Shown: piece after piece, positions 1-5,212 of the stretch
How the letters are laid out: the number at the start of each line of letters is the position of its first letter
How positions within the stretch are numbered: position 1 is the stretch's first letter
Origin: Kiritimatiellia bacterium
GTDB lineage: Bacteria; Verrucomicrobiota; Kiritimatiellia; RFP12; UBA3636
DNA length: 5,610 nucleotides
Direction of reading: 5' to 3'
Assembly: GCA_017413145.1 (NCBI GenBank)
Contig: JAFPUX010000450.1
Coordinates: forward strand, 1 to 5,610
Program-made: the position numbers and the translations under genes
Notes under the pieces: generated by a model
Database searches by the model: none
What the model was told of the DNA's origin: nothing
The model's input: only the letters and a program-made list of their open reading frames with translations

Positions 1-714
1 GACCGGCCGCCCGTGCGGGCAGTACTTGACAGCGCCGGAGAGCACGGCCTCGGCGATACGGCGCCGCTCGGCCTCGCTCGTGTCCCAGCCGGCCTTGATG
101 GCGGCCTTGCAGGCCACGGTGTGCAGCAGCTCGTCCCGCACGCTCGCGGCGTCGGGGGCCGTGCCGCGGCGCAGCTTCTCAAGCATCTCCTCCACGGCGG
201 CCTGCGCGTCGGCGGCGAGCATGTCCGCCGGGACGGCGCGGATCACATAGTCCTGCGCGCCGTAGGGCTCGATCTCGAAGCCGAGCTCCGCCAGCAGCGC
301 CCCGTGCTTCTCCAGCAGCTCCGCGTCCCCGGCCTCCGGCCGGAGCGGGACAGGCGTCAGCAGGGTCTGGGACATGACGGGGTGATCGAGGGCCTTGAGC
401 CGGTCGAAATTCATGCGCTCGTGGGCGGCGTGCTTGTCGATCAGCAGCAGCGCGCCGCCGCTTTCGACGAGGATATAGGTCTTCATGGCCTCGCCGAGGA
501 TCTTATAGTCCGGGAGAGCCGGTTTTTCCACATTTTGAACAGCTTTTTCCACAGTCTCCACGTGAAAAACCGTCGAATCCTGCACTTTTTCTTCAAATTT
601 TTCGATTTTCTGCGGCACCGGGGGCTCATCGCGCCCGTTTTCGGGCCAGAGCGGGGCGCGCAGCGCGGCGTTCGCGCCGGAAAAAACCGGGCGCGGAGCG
701 GGCGCGGCGGCCGC
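1..714 (-). CDS. mutL: DNA mismatch repair protein MutL, C-terminal part (partial at both ends)
   Basis: MutL passes the mismatch signal from MutS to strand cutting and removal; this part is the C-terminal dimerisation/endonuclease domain. Reading down the minus strand there is a charged linker (about 690 to 505, with repeated VEK/VQNVEK), then DYKILGEAMKTYILVE, then DKHAAHERMNFD (438-403), matching the endonuclease motif DQHAxxExxxxE with K for Q and D for the last E. ACKAAIKA (114-91) and CPHGRPV (21-1) are the other metal-site motifs. The last residues lie beyond position 1. The N-terminal ATPase domain is absent: the frame runs out near 690-735 where a GspF-like sequence in another frame begins. 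The sequence resembles clostridial (Oscillospiraceae-type) MutL, unlike the Gram-negative neighbours; this is judged from memory. The less GC-biased linker (runs of T and A at 510-615) also differs from neighbouring genes. Identity is secure; the exact upstream edge is not. Confidence 0.9.
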
Positions 715-845
715 GGGGCGGCCAGCGAACGCGCGAACACGCCGCGCGCCTGCAGCAGGCGGAGCGCCTCGCGTTCGTCCGGCGCCTCGACCGTGCCGCG
801 CGCGTCCGCGCCGGCGGCCGTGTAGCCCTGGTAGGCGAAGAGCAC
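714..845 (-). pseudogene. gspF: GspF/PilC-type inner-membrane secretion protein, N-terminal fragment
   Basis: The fragment starts with GTG at 845 and reads VLFAYQGYTAAGADARG, then TVEAPDEREALRLLQARG, then VFARSL. This is the usual N-terminus of GspF/PilC proteins (xxFxYxAxDxxGxxxxGxxEAxxxxxAxxxLxxxGxxP), the polytopic inner-membrane platform of type II secretion and type IV pilus machines (family about 400 residues). Only about 44 codons are recognisable. Beyond about 714 the frame becomes arginine/proline-rich and ends at 483, while the overlapping frame is clearly MutL. The T2SSF membrane domains are therefore missing here. The start is 6 bases after the cimA stop, so the intact gene was probably co-transcribed with cimA. 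The truncation may be a real rearrangement or an assembly chimera; the latter seems likelier because the sequence beyond looks like another phylum. Confidence 0.75.
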
Positions 846-851
846 GGCGCC

Positions 852-2546
852 CTAGCCCTCCAGGAGCTTGTATTCGACCGAATCGAGGAGCGCCTGCCAG
901 GCGGCCTCGATGATGTTGGGGGAGACGCCGACCGTGCCCCAGCGTTTCTCGCCGTCGGTGCTCTCGATCAGCACGCGCGTCGTGGCGCCGGTGGCTTCGT
1001 TCGGGTCGAGGATGCGGACGCGGAAGTCGGTGAGCACGATCTTCGCGATCTCGGGGTAGAACGCGGCCAGGGCCTTGCGGAGGGCCTTGTCGAGCGCGTC
1101 GACCGGGCCGTTCACGCTCTCGGCGGCGGTGATCTCGGCGTGGTCGCCCACGCGGATCTTCACGGTCGCCTCGGAGAGGCACGGCTGGCCGCCGCCGCGC
1201 TTCTCGACGATCACGCGGAAGCCGTCCAGCACGAAGAACGGCTTGTGCTCGGAAAGCGCCTTGCGCACGAGGATGCGGAACGAGGCGTCCGCCGACTCGA
1301 ACGTGTAGCCCTCGGCCTCGCGCGCCTTGAGCTCGGAGACGATCTTCTTCACGTCCTCCTTCGAGACGTCCGCCGCGCCGCTGCCGGCCTGCTTGAGGCG
1401 GTAGAGGACGTTGGACGCGCCGGAGAGTTCGGAGAGCACGACGTGGCGCTCGTTGCCGACGCTCTCGGGCGGGACGTGCTCGAACGTGGCGGGGTTGCGG
1501 CGCACGCCGGAGACGTGCGTGCCGGCCTTGTGGCTGAACGCGGCGTCGCCCACGTAGGGCGCGCGCGGGTCGGGACGCTGGTTCGCCAGGTCGTCCACCG
1601 CGCGGGAGAGCGTGCGCAGCGTGGCGAGCTTCTCGGGCGGGACCGCGGCGGCGCCGAGCTTGAGCTGGAGCGTCGGGATGAGCGTCGTGAGGTTCGCGTT
1701 GCCGGCGCGCTCGCCGTAGCCGTTCACGCAGCCCTGCACCATGCGGGCGCCGGCGCGGAACGCCTCGACGGAATTGGCGACCGCGAGGCCCGAATCGTTG
1801 TGGGCGTGGATGCCGAGCAAAACGGCGTCGCCGTTTTGCTCGGCGGTCTGATGGTCTGATGGTCTGATGGTCTGATGGTCTGAGAGTCCGACCGTTCGAC
1901 CATTCGACCATCCGACCATTCGACCGTCAGACCCCGCGAGGGCTTCGCGGACCGCGGAGACGGCTGCGAAGACCTTGTGGGGGAGCGAGCCGCCGTTGGT
2001 GTCGCAGAGGACGAGCGCGGAGGCGCCGGCCTCGCGGGCGCGGCGCAGGACCGAGAGCGCGTAGTCCGGGTCGTCCTTGAAGCCGTCGAAGAAGTGTTCG
2101 GCGTCGAAGACGACTTCGCGGCCGTGGGCCTTGAGGAAGGAGACCGTCTCGGCGACCATGTCGAGGTTCTCCGAGAGGGTCGTGCGCAGGACCTCGCGGA
2201 CGTGGAGCTTCCAGCACTTGCCGAAGATGGTCGTCACGGGCGTCTCGGCGCGCAGGAGCGCCTGGACGAACTCGTCGTCCTCCGTGCGGGCGCCCGCGCG
2301 GCGGGTCGTGCCGAACGCGGCGATCTTCACCTGCGAGAACTTCTCGCGCGCGACGTCGCGGAAGAACTGCATGTCGCGCTCGTTCGAGCCCGCGAAGCCG
2401 CCCTCGAGGTAGGGAACGCCGAATTCGTCGAGCAGGTGCGCGAGGCGGAGCTTGCCGGCGGGGGAAAACGTGATTCCGAGCGCCTGCGCGCCGTCGCGCA
2501 GCGTGGCGTCGTAGAAAACCGGTGGCGGGGTCCGCGTGTCGTTCAT
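852..2546 (-). CDS. cimA: (R)-citramalate synthase CimA (LeuA/HMGL family), with a repeat insertion
   Basis: CimA condenses pyruvate and acetyl-CoA to (R)-citramalate, the threonine-independent route to 2-oxobutyrate and isoleucine, in the cytoplasm. The 564-residue product has the HMGL-like TIM barrel: FYDATLRDGAQ (11-21) with the metal/catalytic DxTLRDG motif, LCDTNGG (180-186), GIHAHND (245-251) with the metal-binding histidines, and NGYGERAGNANL (275-286). A LeuA-type regulatory domain occupies about 440-564. The substitutions and layout match the CimA branch (TIGR00977-like) better than 2-isopropylmalate or homocitrate synthase. The frame is open upstream to 2702, but ATG 2546 is chosen because MNDTRTPPPVFYDATLRDG is a normal N-terminus and a promoter sits just upstream. 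Oddity: about 34 extra residues (206-239, S/D/G/R/T/Q-rich) come from a tandem repeat and palindrome between the CDTNGG and HAHND segments; catalytic motifs remain in frame. It is divergent from the gene at 2711. Whether it also makes leucine precursors cannot be told. Confidence 0.93.
   Translation of the reverse strand: MNDTRTPPPVFYDATLRDGAQALGITFSPAGKLRLAHLLDEFGVPYLEGGFAGSNERDMQFFRDVAREKFSQVKIAAFGTTRRAGARTEDDEFVQALLRAETPVTTIFGKCWKLHVREVLRTTLSENLDMVAETVSFLKAHGREVVFDAEHFFDGFKDDPDYALSVLRRAREAGASALVLCDTNGGSLPHKVFAAVSAVREALAGSDGRMVGWSNGRTVGLSDHQTIRPSDHQTAEQNGDAVLLGIHAHNDSGLAVANSVEAFRAGARMVQGCVNGYGERAGNANLTTLIPTLQLKLGAAAVPPEKLATLRTLSRAVDDLANQRPDPRAPYVGDAAFSHKAGTHVSGVRRNPATFEHVPPESVGNERHVVLSELSGASNVLYRLKQAGSGAADVSKEDVKKIVSELKAREAEGYTFESADASFRILVRKALSEHKPFFVLDGFRVIVEKRGGGQPCLSEATVKIRVGDHAEITAAESVNGPVDALDKALRKALAAFYPEIAKIVLTDFRVRILDPNEATGATTRVLIESTDGEKRWGTVGVSPNIIEAAWQALLDSVEYKLLEG
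856..861 (-). promoter_or_regulatory. Ribosome binding site for the gspF fragment, inside the cimA 3' end
   Basis: GGAGGG on the minus strand lies 10 bases before the GTG at 845 and overlaps the last codons of cimA. It supports the GTG start, since no ATG is available there, and suggests translational linkage of gspF to cimA. Confidence 0.5.
1812..1844. repeat. Perfect 16-bp inverted repeat with a 1-base centre inside cimA
   Basis: GCCGAGCAAAACGGCG (1812-1827), T (1828), then its exact reverse complement (1829-1844). On the minus strand the right arm codes for AEQNG and the left arm for DAVLLG just before IHAHND. One arm is probably native coding sequence and the other an inverted copy. It abuts the 8-bp repeat array without a gap. 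No T-run follows, so it does not look like a working terminator, but it would fold tightly in cimA mRNA. Confidence 0.9.
1845..1932. repeat. Array of eleven 8-bp units inside cimA, two halves in opposite orientation
   Basis: Four exact GGTCTGAT units (1845-1876) are followed by GGTCTGAG, then AGTCCGAC, CGTTCGAC, CATTCGAC, CATCCGAC, CATTCGAC and CGTCAGAC. The second half is the reverse complement of a related unit (GGTCGAAT/GGTCGGAT), and the outer ends match as GGTCTGA...TCAGACC, so the array can fold into a long imperfect hairpin centred near 1888. It encodes the low-complexity stretch SDGRMVGWSNGRTV...SDHQT of CimA. Array plus left palindrome arm and centre base (1828-1932) is 105 bp, a multiple of three, which explains why the frame survives. 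Confidence 0.9.
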
Positions 2547-2553
2547 GGCGCGC

Positions 2554-2583
2554 ATTCTAGCACACCGCGGCGGCGTGCGGCAA
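2554..2583 (-). promoter_or_regulatory. cimA promoter, probably giving a leaderless mRNA
   Basis: On the minus strand: -35 TTGCCG (2583-2578), 18-bp spacer, extended -10 TGC-TAGAAT (hexamer 2559-2554). Only 7 bases separate the -10 from ATG 2546, so transcription should begin at or next to the start codon, leaving no room for a Shine-Dalgarno site. The -35 lies within CGCTTGC, shared with two other promoters in the window. Confidence 0.65.
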
Positions 2584-2601
2584 GCGCGCGGTTTTTTCCG
2601 C

Positions 2602-2631
2602 TTGCGTCGCACGGCCCGGCTGTGGTAGATT
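2602..2631 (+). promoter_or_regulatory. Promoter for the DUF4190 gene
   Basis: -35 TTGCGT (2602-2607), 18-bp spacer, extended -10 TGG-TAGATT (hexamer 2626-2631). The start of transcription is expected near 2638, giving a leader of about 73 bases. It stands back-to-back with the cimA promoter: their CGCTTGC boxes (2599-2605 and, inverted, 2580-2586) form a 7-bp inverted repeat around a T-rich 12-bp centre, so one regulator or DNA bend could affect both. Confidence 0.6.
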
Positions 2632-2638
2632 TCCCTCC

Positions 2639-2668
2639 GTCGCGGCGGCGCGCGCCGCGGAACGCGAC
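2639..2668 (+). other. GC-rich hairpin at the 5' end of the DUF4190 leader
   Basis: Outer arms GTCGCG (2639-2644) and CGCGAC (2663-2668) enclose a 14-bp palindrome (2645-2658) with a GGAA bulge. It would lie at the very start of the predicted transcript and could stabilise it. The rest of the leader is C- and A-rich and has no Shine-Dalgarno site. Confidence 0.4.
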
Positions 2669-2710
2669 ATCCACTCCACAATAAACGAAAACATCCCCCC
2701 AAAAAAAGCC

Positions 2711-3043
2711 ATGGCAGACGAAACAGCCTCCGCTTCCCTTCCTCCCAAAGCCCACGGCCTCGGCATTGCCGGCATGGTCCTCGGCATCGTCGGTCTCGTG
2801 TTCGCGTTCATCCCGTGCCTGAACATCGTCGGCATCGTTCTCGGCATCGTCGGCGTCATTCTCGCCGCCATCGGCCGCAAGAAGTCGCCGCAGGGCCACC
2901 AGGGCATGGCGACCGCCGGCGTCGTCTGCTCGATCCTCGCCATCGTCATCGGCGTGATCTGGTGGTACCGCCTGGCCAACGCCGTCAACGAAGGCGTCGG
3001 CGGCTTCGACGAGTTCGCCAAGCAGCTGCAGCAGGAAATGTAG
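2711..3043 (+). CDS. Small DUF4190-type membrane protein
   Basis: A 110-residue protein of unknown function with three predicted membrane segments: about 17-36, 38-55 and 66-86. The pattern GxxLGIVGxV occurs twice (21-30 and 41-50), followed by a positive loop GRKKSPQGHQG and then GMATAGVVCSILAIVIG, typical of DUF4190 domains (repeated LGIxG helices, then a GRGMAIAG-like helix). The C-terminal tail (about 87-110) is charged and soluble. ATG 2711 is the natural start; no Shine-Dalgarno is visible, the preceding bases being C6 then A7. The gene has its own promoter and a terminator about 65 bases after its stop, so it is probably expressed largely alone, with some read-through into the next membrane-protein gene. 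No enzymatic residues are evident; the role is unknown. Confidence 0.85.
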   Translation: MADETASASLPPKAHGLGIAGMVLGIVGLVFAFIPCLNIVGIVLGIVGVILAAIGRKKSPQGHQGMATAGVVCSILAIVIGVIWWYRLANAVNEGVGGFDEFAKQLQQEM

Positions 3044-3080
3044 AAAGAAATGCAGAACGGCAACGCCGAGTAGCCGTTCC

Positions 3081-3096
3081 GGTTCCTTTTGGAACC
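3081..3096 (+). repeat. Small hairpin before the terminator
   Basis: GGTTCC, TTTT loop, GGAACC: a 6-bp perfect stem. The same GGAAC/GGTTCC words recur in the terminator that follows (3115-3119, 3134-3139), allowing alternative pairings between the two structures. Confidence 0.6.
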
Positions 3097-3107
3097 TTCG
3101 GTCCGCA

Positions 3108-3154
3108 GCGGCGCGGAACGGTCCGTAACGGACGGTTCCGCGCCGCCGCTTTTT
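3108..3154 (+). terminator. Strong intrinsic terminator after the DUF4190 gene
   Basis: Stem GCGGCGCGGAAC (3108-3119) pairs with GTTCCGCGCCGC (3135-3146), a single G-G mismatch follows inward, then GTCCGT (3121-3126) pairs with ACGGAC (3128-3133). CGC and a run of five T (3150-3154) follow. The T-run ends 12 bases before the ATG of the next gene. Confidence 0.8.
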
Positions 3155-3166
3155 CCGTCCGGCGGC

Positions 3167-3598
3167 ATGGACAGCACGACTCCGCGACAACCGCGACAAC
3201 CGGGAAAACCGGCGGCCGGCGCTCCGGAAGGAGGGTCGGGCTACCGCATTGCGTGCGTCGCGCTCTTGGGCGCGGCGGCGCTGGTCGGCCTCTACGCGGC
3301 GTTGACGCTGGCGGGCGTGCTGGAGAACCGCTGCTGGCTGGAGGCGACGACGGGGCGGCCGTGCATCGCGTGCGGTTGCACGCGCGACTTCGCCCTGCTG
3401 CTTTCGGGCCGGGCCCCGCGCTGGAATCCGGAGTCCGGCCTGTTCTTCGCGCTCGCCTGCGCGGAAATCCTCTGGCGCGTCGCTGGAACCGCGGTGCGGC
3501 GGATGCCCCGCGCCGCGATCGCGGCCGACGTCGCCGTCCACGTCGTCCTGATCGGCTGGCTTCTGTCGAAGAGCCTGGCGCGGATCGTCGGGGCGTGA
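3167..3598 (+). CDS. DUF2752 family membrane protein
   Basis: A 143-residue protein with the DUF2752 signature ATTGRPCIACGCTRDFALLL (about 60-79), equivalent to the family's TGxPCPGCGxTRA motif, followed by SGR...WNPESGLFFAL. Predicted membrane segments are about 27-50, 90-108 and 118-137. The paired cysteines (C66, C69, C71) are the most conserved part of the family; the function is not known to me. The frame is open back to a TTG at 3089, but that part overlaps the terminator hairpin, so ATG 3167 is preferred. A GGAAGGAGGG at 3227-3236 lies inside the gene without a normal start codon at the right distance, so a shorter form is possible but unsupported. No promoter is visible between the terminator and the start, so expression probably depends on read-through from the DUF4190 gene. 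Confidence 0.8.
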   Translation: MDSTTPRQPRQPGKPAAGAPEGGSGYRIACVALLGAAALVGLYAALTLAGVLENRCWLEATTGRPCIACGCTRDFALLLSGRAPRWNPESGLFFALACAEILWRVAGTAVRRMPRAAIAADVAVHVVLIGWLLSKSLARIVGA

Positions 3599-3640
3599 CC
3601 GGAGCCGCCCGCGGGAGCGGACGCGGCGCGGAAATTATAC

Positions 3641-3670
3641 TTGTGTTTCAAACGAATGTGTGAATAATTT
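3641..3670 (+). promoter_or_regulatory. Possible promoter of the FadL-family gene
   Basis: An AT-rich island (3631-3670) in GC-rich DNA holds TTGTGT (3641-3646), an 18-bp spacer and TAATTT (3665-3670). An alternative -10, TATACT, sits at 3636-3641 without a good -35. It lacks the CGCTTGC/TGN-TAG pattern of the other three promoters. The leader would be about 75-80 bases. Confidence 0.35.
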
Positions 3671-3753
3671 GACGCGCTTTTCCGCGCAACCCGGGACAGC
3701 CGGGGCGGGCGAACGACCCCGCCGCGAACCGTCAACGATTCATCCGATCCACC

Positions 3754-5058
3754 ATGGAAAACAACGTCCGTTCCGCCGCGTCCGCCCTCGCCGCCGTCTC
3801 GGCGCTCGTCCTCGCCGGAACCGCCTCCGGCGCCGGTTTCGCCCTCTACGAGGGCTCCGCGCGCGGCAACGTCACCCCGGCCGGCCTCGCCGCGAAGGGC
3901 GGCGACGCGACCGCGCTCTACTTCAACCCCGCCGCGATCACCGGGACGCCCGGCACCCAGGTCGCCCTCGGCCTCACGGCGATCGTCCCGGCCGCGGACG
4001 TGAAGACGCGCAACCCCTACACGGGCGCCACGCAGCGCTCCTACGGCGACGGCAAGGTGTGGCCGATCCCGCACTTCTACGTCACGTCGCAGCTCGACGA
4101 CGAGTTCTGGTTCGGCTTCGGCGTCGGCACGCGGTTCGGCCTCGGCGCCGAGTTCGAGGAGACGTGGCCCGGCCGCTACAGCTCCTACAAGGCCGAAATC
4201 CTCTCGTTCGACCTCATGCCGACGCTCGCCTGGAAGGCCACCGACCGCCTGAGCGTCGCCCTCGGCATCTCGATCCGCTACTTCGACATCGAGCTGGCGC
4301 AGAAGATCGACGCCGCGGGCATGAACGGCCTGCGCGCCTACAACGACCCGACGCCCTCGCCGTTCGACGTGGACCAGAACCTCCACGGCGACGACGTGAA
4401 GCCCGCGGTCGACCTGGGCCTGACCTGGAAGGCGACCGACACGTTCACGGTCGGCGCGGCGTACCACAGCCGGATCAAGTTCAAGGTCGAAGGCGACGCC
4501 AAGTGGAAGAAGCCCGCCGCCGTCCAGGCGACGGCGCCGATGGCCTTCAACGACATGGATTTCCACGCCTACAACTACAACCCCGACGCGTTCACGCTCG
4601 CCTTCGCGTGGGACGCGGACGAGAAGCTGACGCTCTCCGCGGGCGCGACCTACACGACCTGGAGTCTCTACGACGACCTGCAGATCGACCTGCACGGCCA
4701 GATGCTCCCCGGCGTATCCAAGCTGGAGTCCGACAAGAAGTGGCACGACACGTGGCGCCTTTCCTTCGGCGGCGACTACAAGGTCTCCGACGCGTGGACG
4801 CTCCGCGCCGGCTACACCTGGGACCAGTCCCCGATCAACGGCAAGCACGTCGACTACCTCGTCCCGGGCGACAACCGCCACATCCTCGCGGTCGGCGCCG
4901 GTTGGACGGGCGGCGCGTGGACGGTCGAAGCCTCGTACTTCTACGAAATCGTGGACGACTACGACGTGGACGGCCGCCCGCGCAACGGCGTCTACGACGG
5001 CAAGTTCTGCGGCGCGGACGCGCACGCGGTCGCGCTGACGGTCGGCCGCTCGTTCTAG
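3754..5058 (+). CDS. OmpP1/FadL/TodX family outer-membrane channel
   Basis: A 434-residue outer-membrane beta-barrel of the family that carries long-chain fatty acids or other hydrophobic molecules across the outer membrane (E. coli FadL has about 446 residues). A signal peptide covers residues 1-26 (ALAAVSALVLAGTASG) with cleavage before AGFALYEG, matching the AGFxLxE mature N-terminus of FadL. An NPA motif is at 58-60 (YFNPAAITG), as in the family's N-terminal hatch. Alternating beta-strand segments with aromatic girdle residues follow, then the family-like VPGDNRHILAVGAGW (about 369-383) and the terminal GRSF, whose last phenylalanine fits the BAM recognition signal. ATG 3754 is the only start giving a proper signal peptide; no clear Shine-Dalgarno is visible. 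It appears to be a single-gene unit with its own terminator. The substrate cannot be read from sequence: it could be fatty acids or aromatic hydrocarbons. Confidence 0.92.
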   Translation: MENNVRSAASALAAVSALVLAGTASGAGFALYEGSARGNVTPAGLAAKGGDATALYFNPAAITGTPGTQVALGLTAIVPAADVKTRNPYTGATQRSYGDGKVWPIPHFYVTSQLDDEFWFGFGVGTRFGLGAEFEETWPGRYSSYKAEILSFDLMPTLAWKATDRLSVALGISIRYFDIELAQKIDAAGMNGLRAYNDPTPSPFDVDQNLHGDDVKPAVDLGLTWKATDTFTVGAAYHSRIKFKVEGDAKWKKPAAVQATAPMAFNDMDFHAYNYNPDAFTLAFAWDADEKLTLSAGATYTTWSLYDDLQIDLHGQMLPGVSKLESDKKWHDTWRLSFGGDYKVSDAWTLRAGYTWDQSPINGKHVDYLVPGDNRHILAVGAGWTGGAWTVEASYFYEIVDDYDVDGRPRNGVYDGKFCGADAHAVALTVGRSF

Positions 5059-5076
5059 GAGGCCGCCGGATTTCCC

Positions 5077-5112
5077 GGAGCGGCCGTCCGACCGGACGGC
5101 CGCTCCCGTTTT
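5077..5112 (+). terminator. Intrinsic terminator after the FadL-family gene
   Basis: A 13-bp perfect stem (5077-5089 with 5094-5106; GGAGCGGCCGTCC and its complement) around a GACC loop, followed by CG and four T. It lies 18 bases after the stop codon. Confidence 0.8.
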
Positions 5113-5131
5113 CCGGCCTCGATTTAGCCGC

Positions 5132-5160
5132 TTGCGGGCGGGCGCGCGTTTTGCTAGCAT
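5132..5160 (+). promoter_or_regulatory. Promoter of the RodZ-like gene
   Basis: -35 TTGCGG (5132-5137) within CGCTTGC, 17-bp spacer, extended -10 TGC-TAGCAT (hexamer 5155-5160). Transcription should start near 5167, giving a leader of about 46 bases. Confidence 0.65.
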
Positions 5161-5198
5161 AGGCGGCGCAACAGACACCCGCCCCCTTTCCCCGTTCC

Positions 5199-5203
5199 AG
5201 GAG
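5199..5203 (+). promoter_or_regulatory. Ribosome binding site of the RodZ-like gene
   Basis: AGGAG lies 9 bases before ATG 5213. It is the clearest Shine-Dalgarno site of the plus-strand genes here and fixes the start. Confidence 0.65.
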
Positions 5204-5212
5204 CGTCCCGCC

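Noticed and set aside
523..562. TTTTTCCACA twice, resembling DnaA boxes (TTATCCACA)
   Set aside because: They encode the repeated VEK residues of the MutL linker and each has mismatches; no other origin features are nearby.
13..825. Plus-strand frame of 270 codons opposite mutL/gspF
   Set aside because: Antisense shadow; the minus strand carries clear MutL and GspF motifs.
1845..1932. CRISPR-like array
   Set aside because: Units of 8 bp are contiguous with no spacers; this is a simple tandem repeat.
1140..2684. Long plus-strand frames opposite cimA (1140-1859 and 1977-2684)
   Set aside because: Antisense shadows of cimA with biased composition and no family resemblance.
2547..2702. N-terminal extension of CimA to 2702
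   Set aside because: Arginine/proline-rich, spans the divergent promoters, and the normal N-terminus begins at ATG 2546.
2771..2853. Near-identical 23-bp stretches 60 bp apart in the DUF4190 gene
   Set aside because: They encode the two GxVLGIVG helices typical of the family, so they reflect protein structure rather than a separate repeat element.
3089..3166. TTG start at 3089 for the DUF2752 gene
   Set aside because: The extra 26 codons fall on the terminator hairpin, have no ribosome binding site and are absent from the family's core.
3660..5162. A 500-codon plus-strand frame overlapping the FadL-family gene
   Set aside because: Arginine/proline-rich frame-shifted reading of the real gene, running through its terminator.
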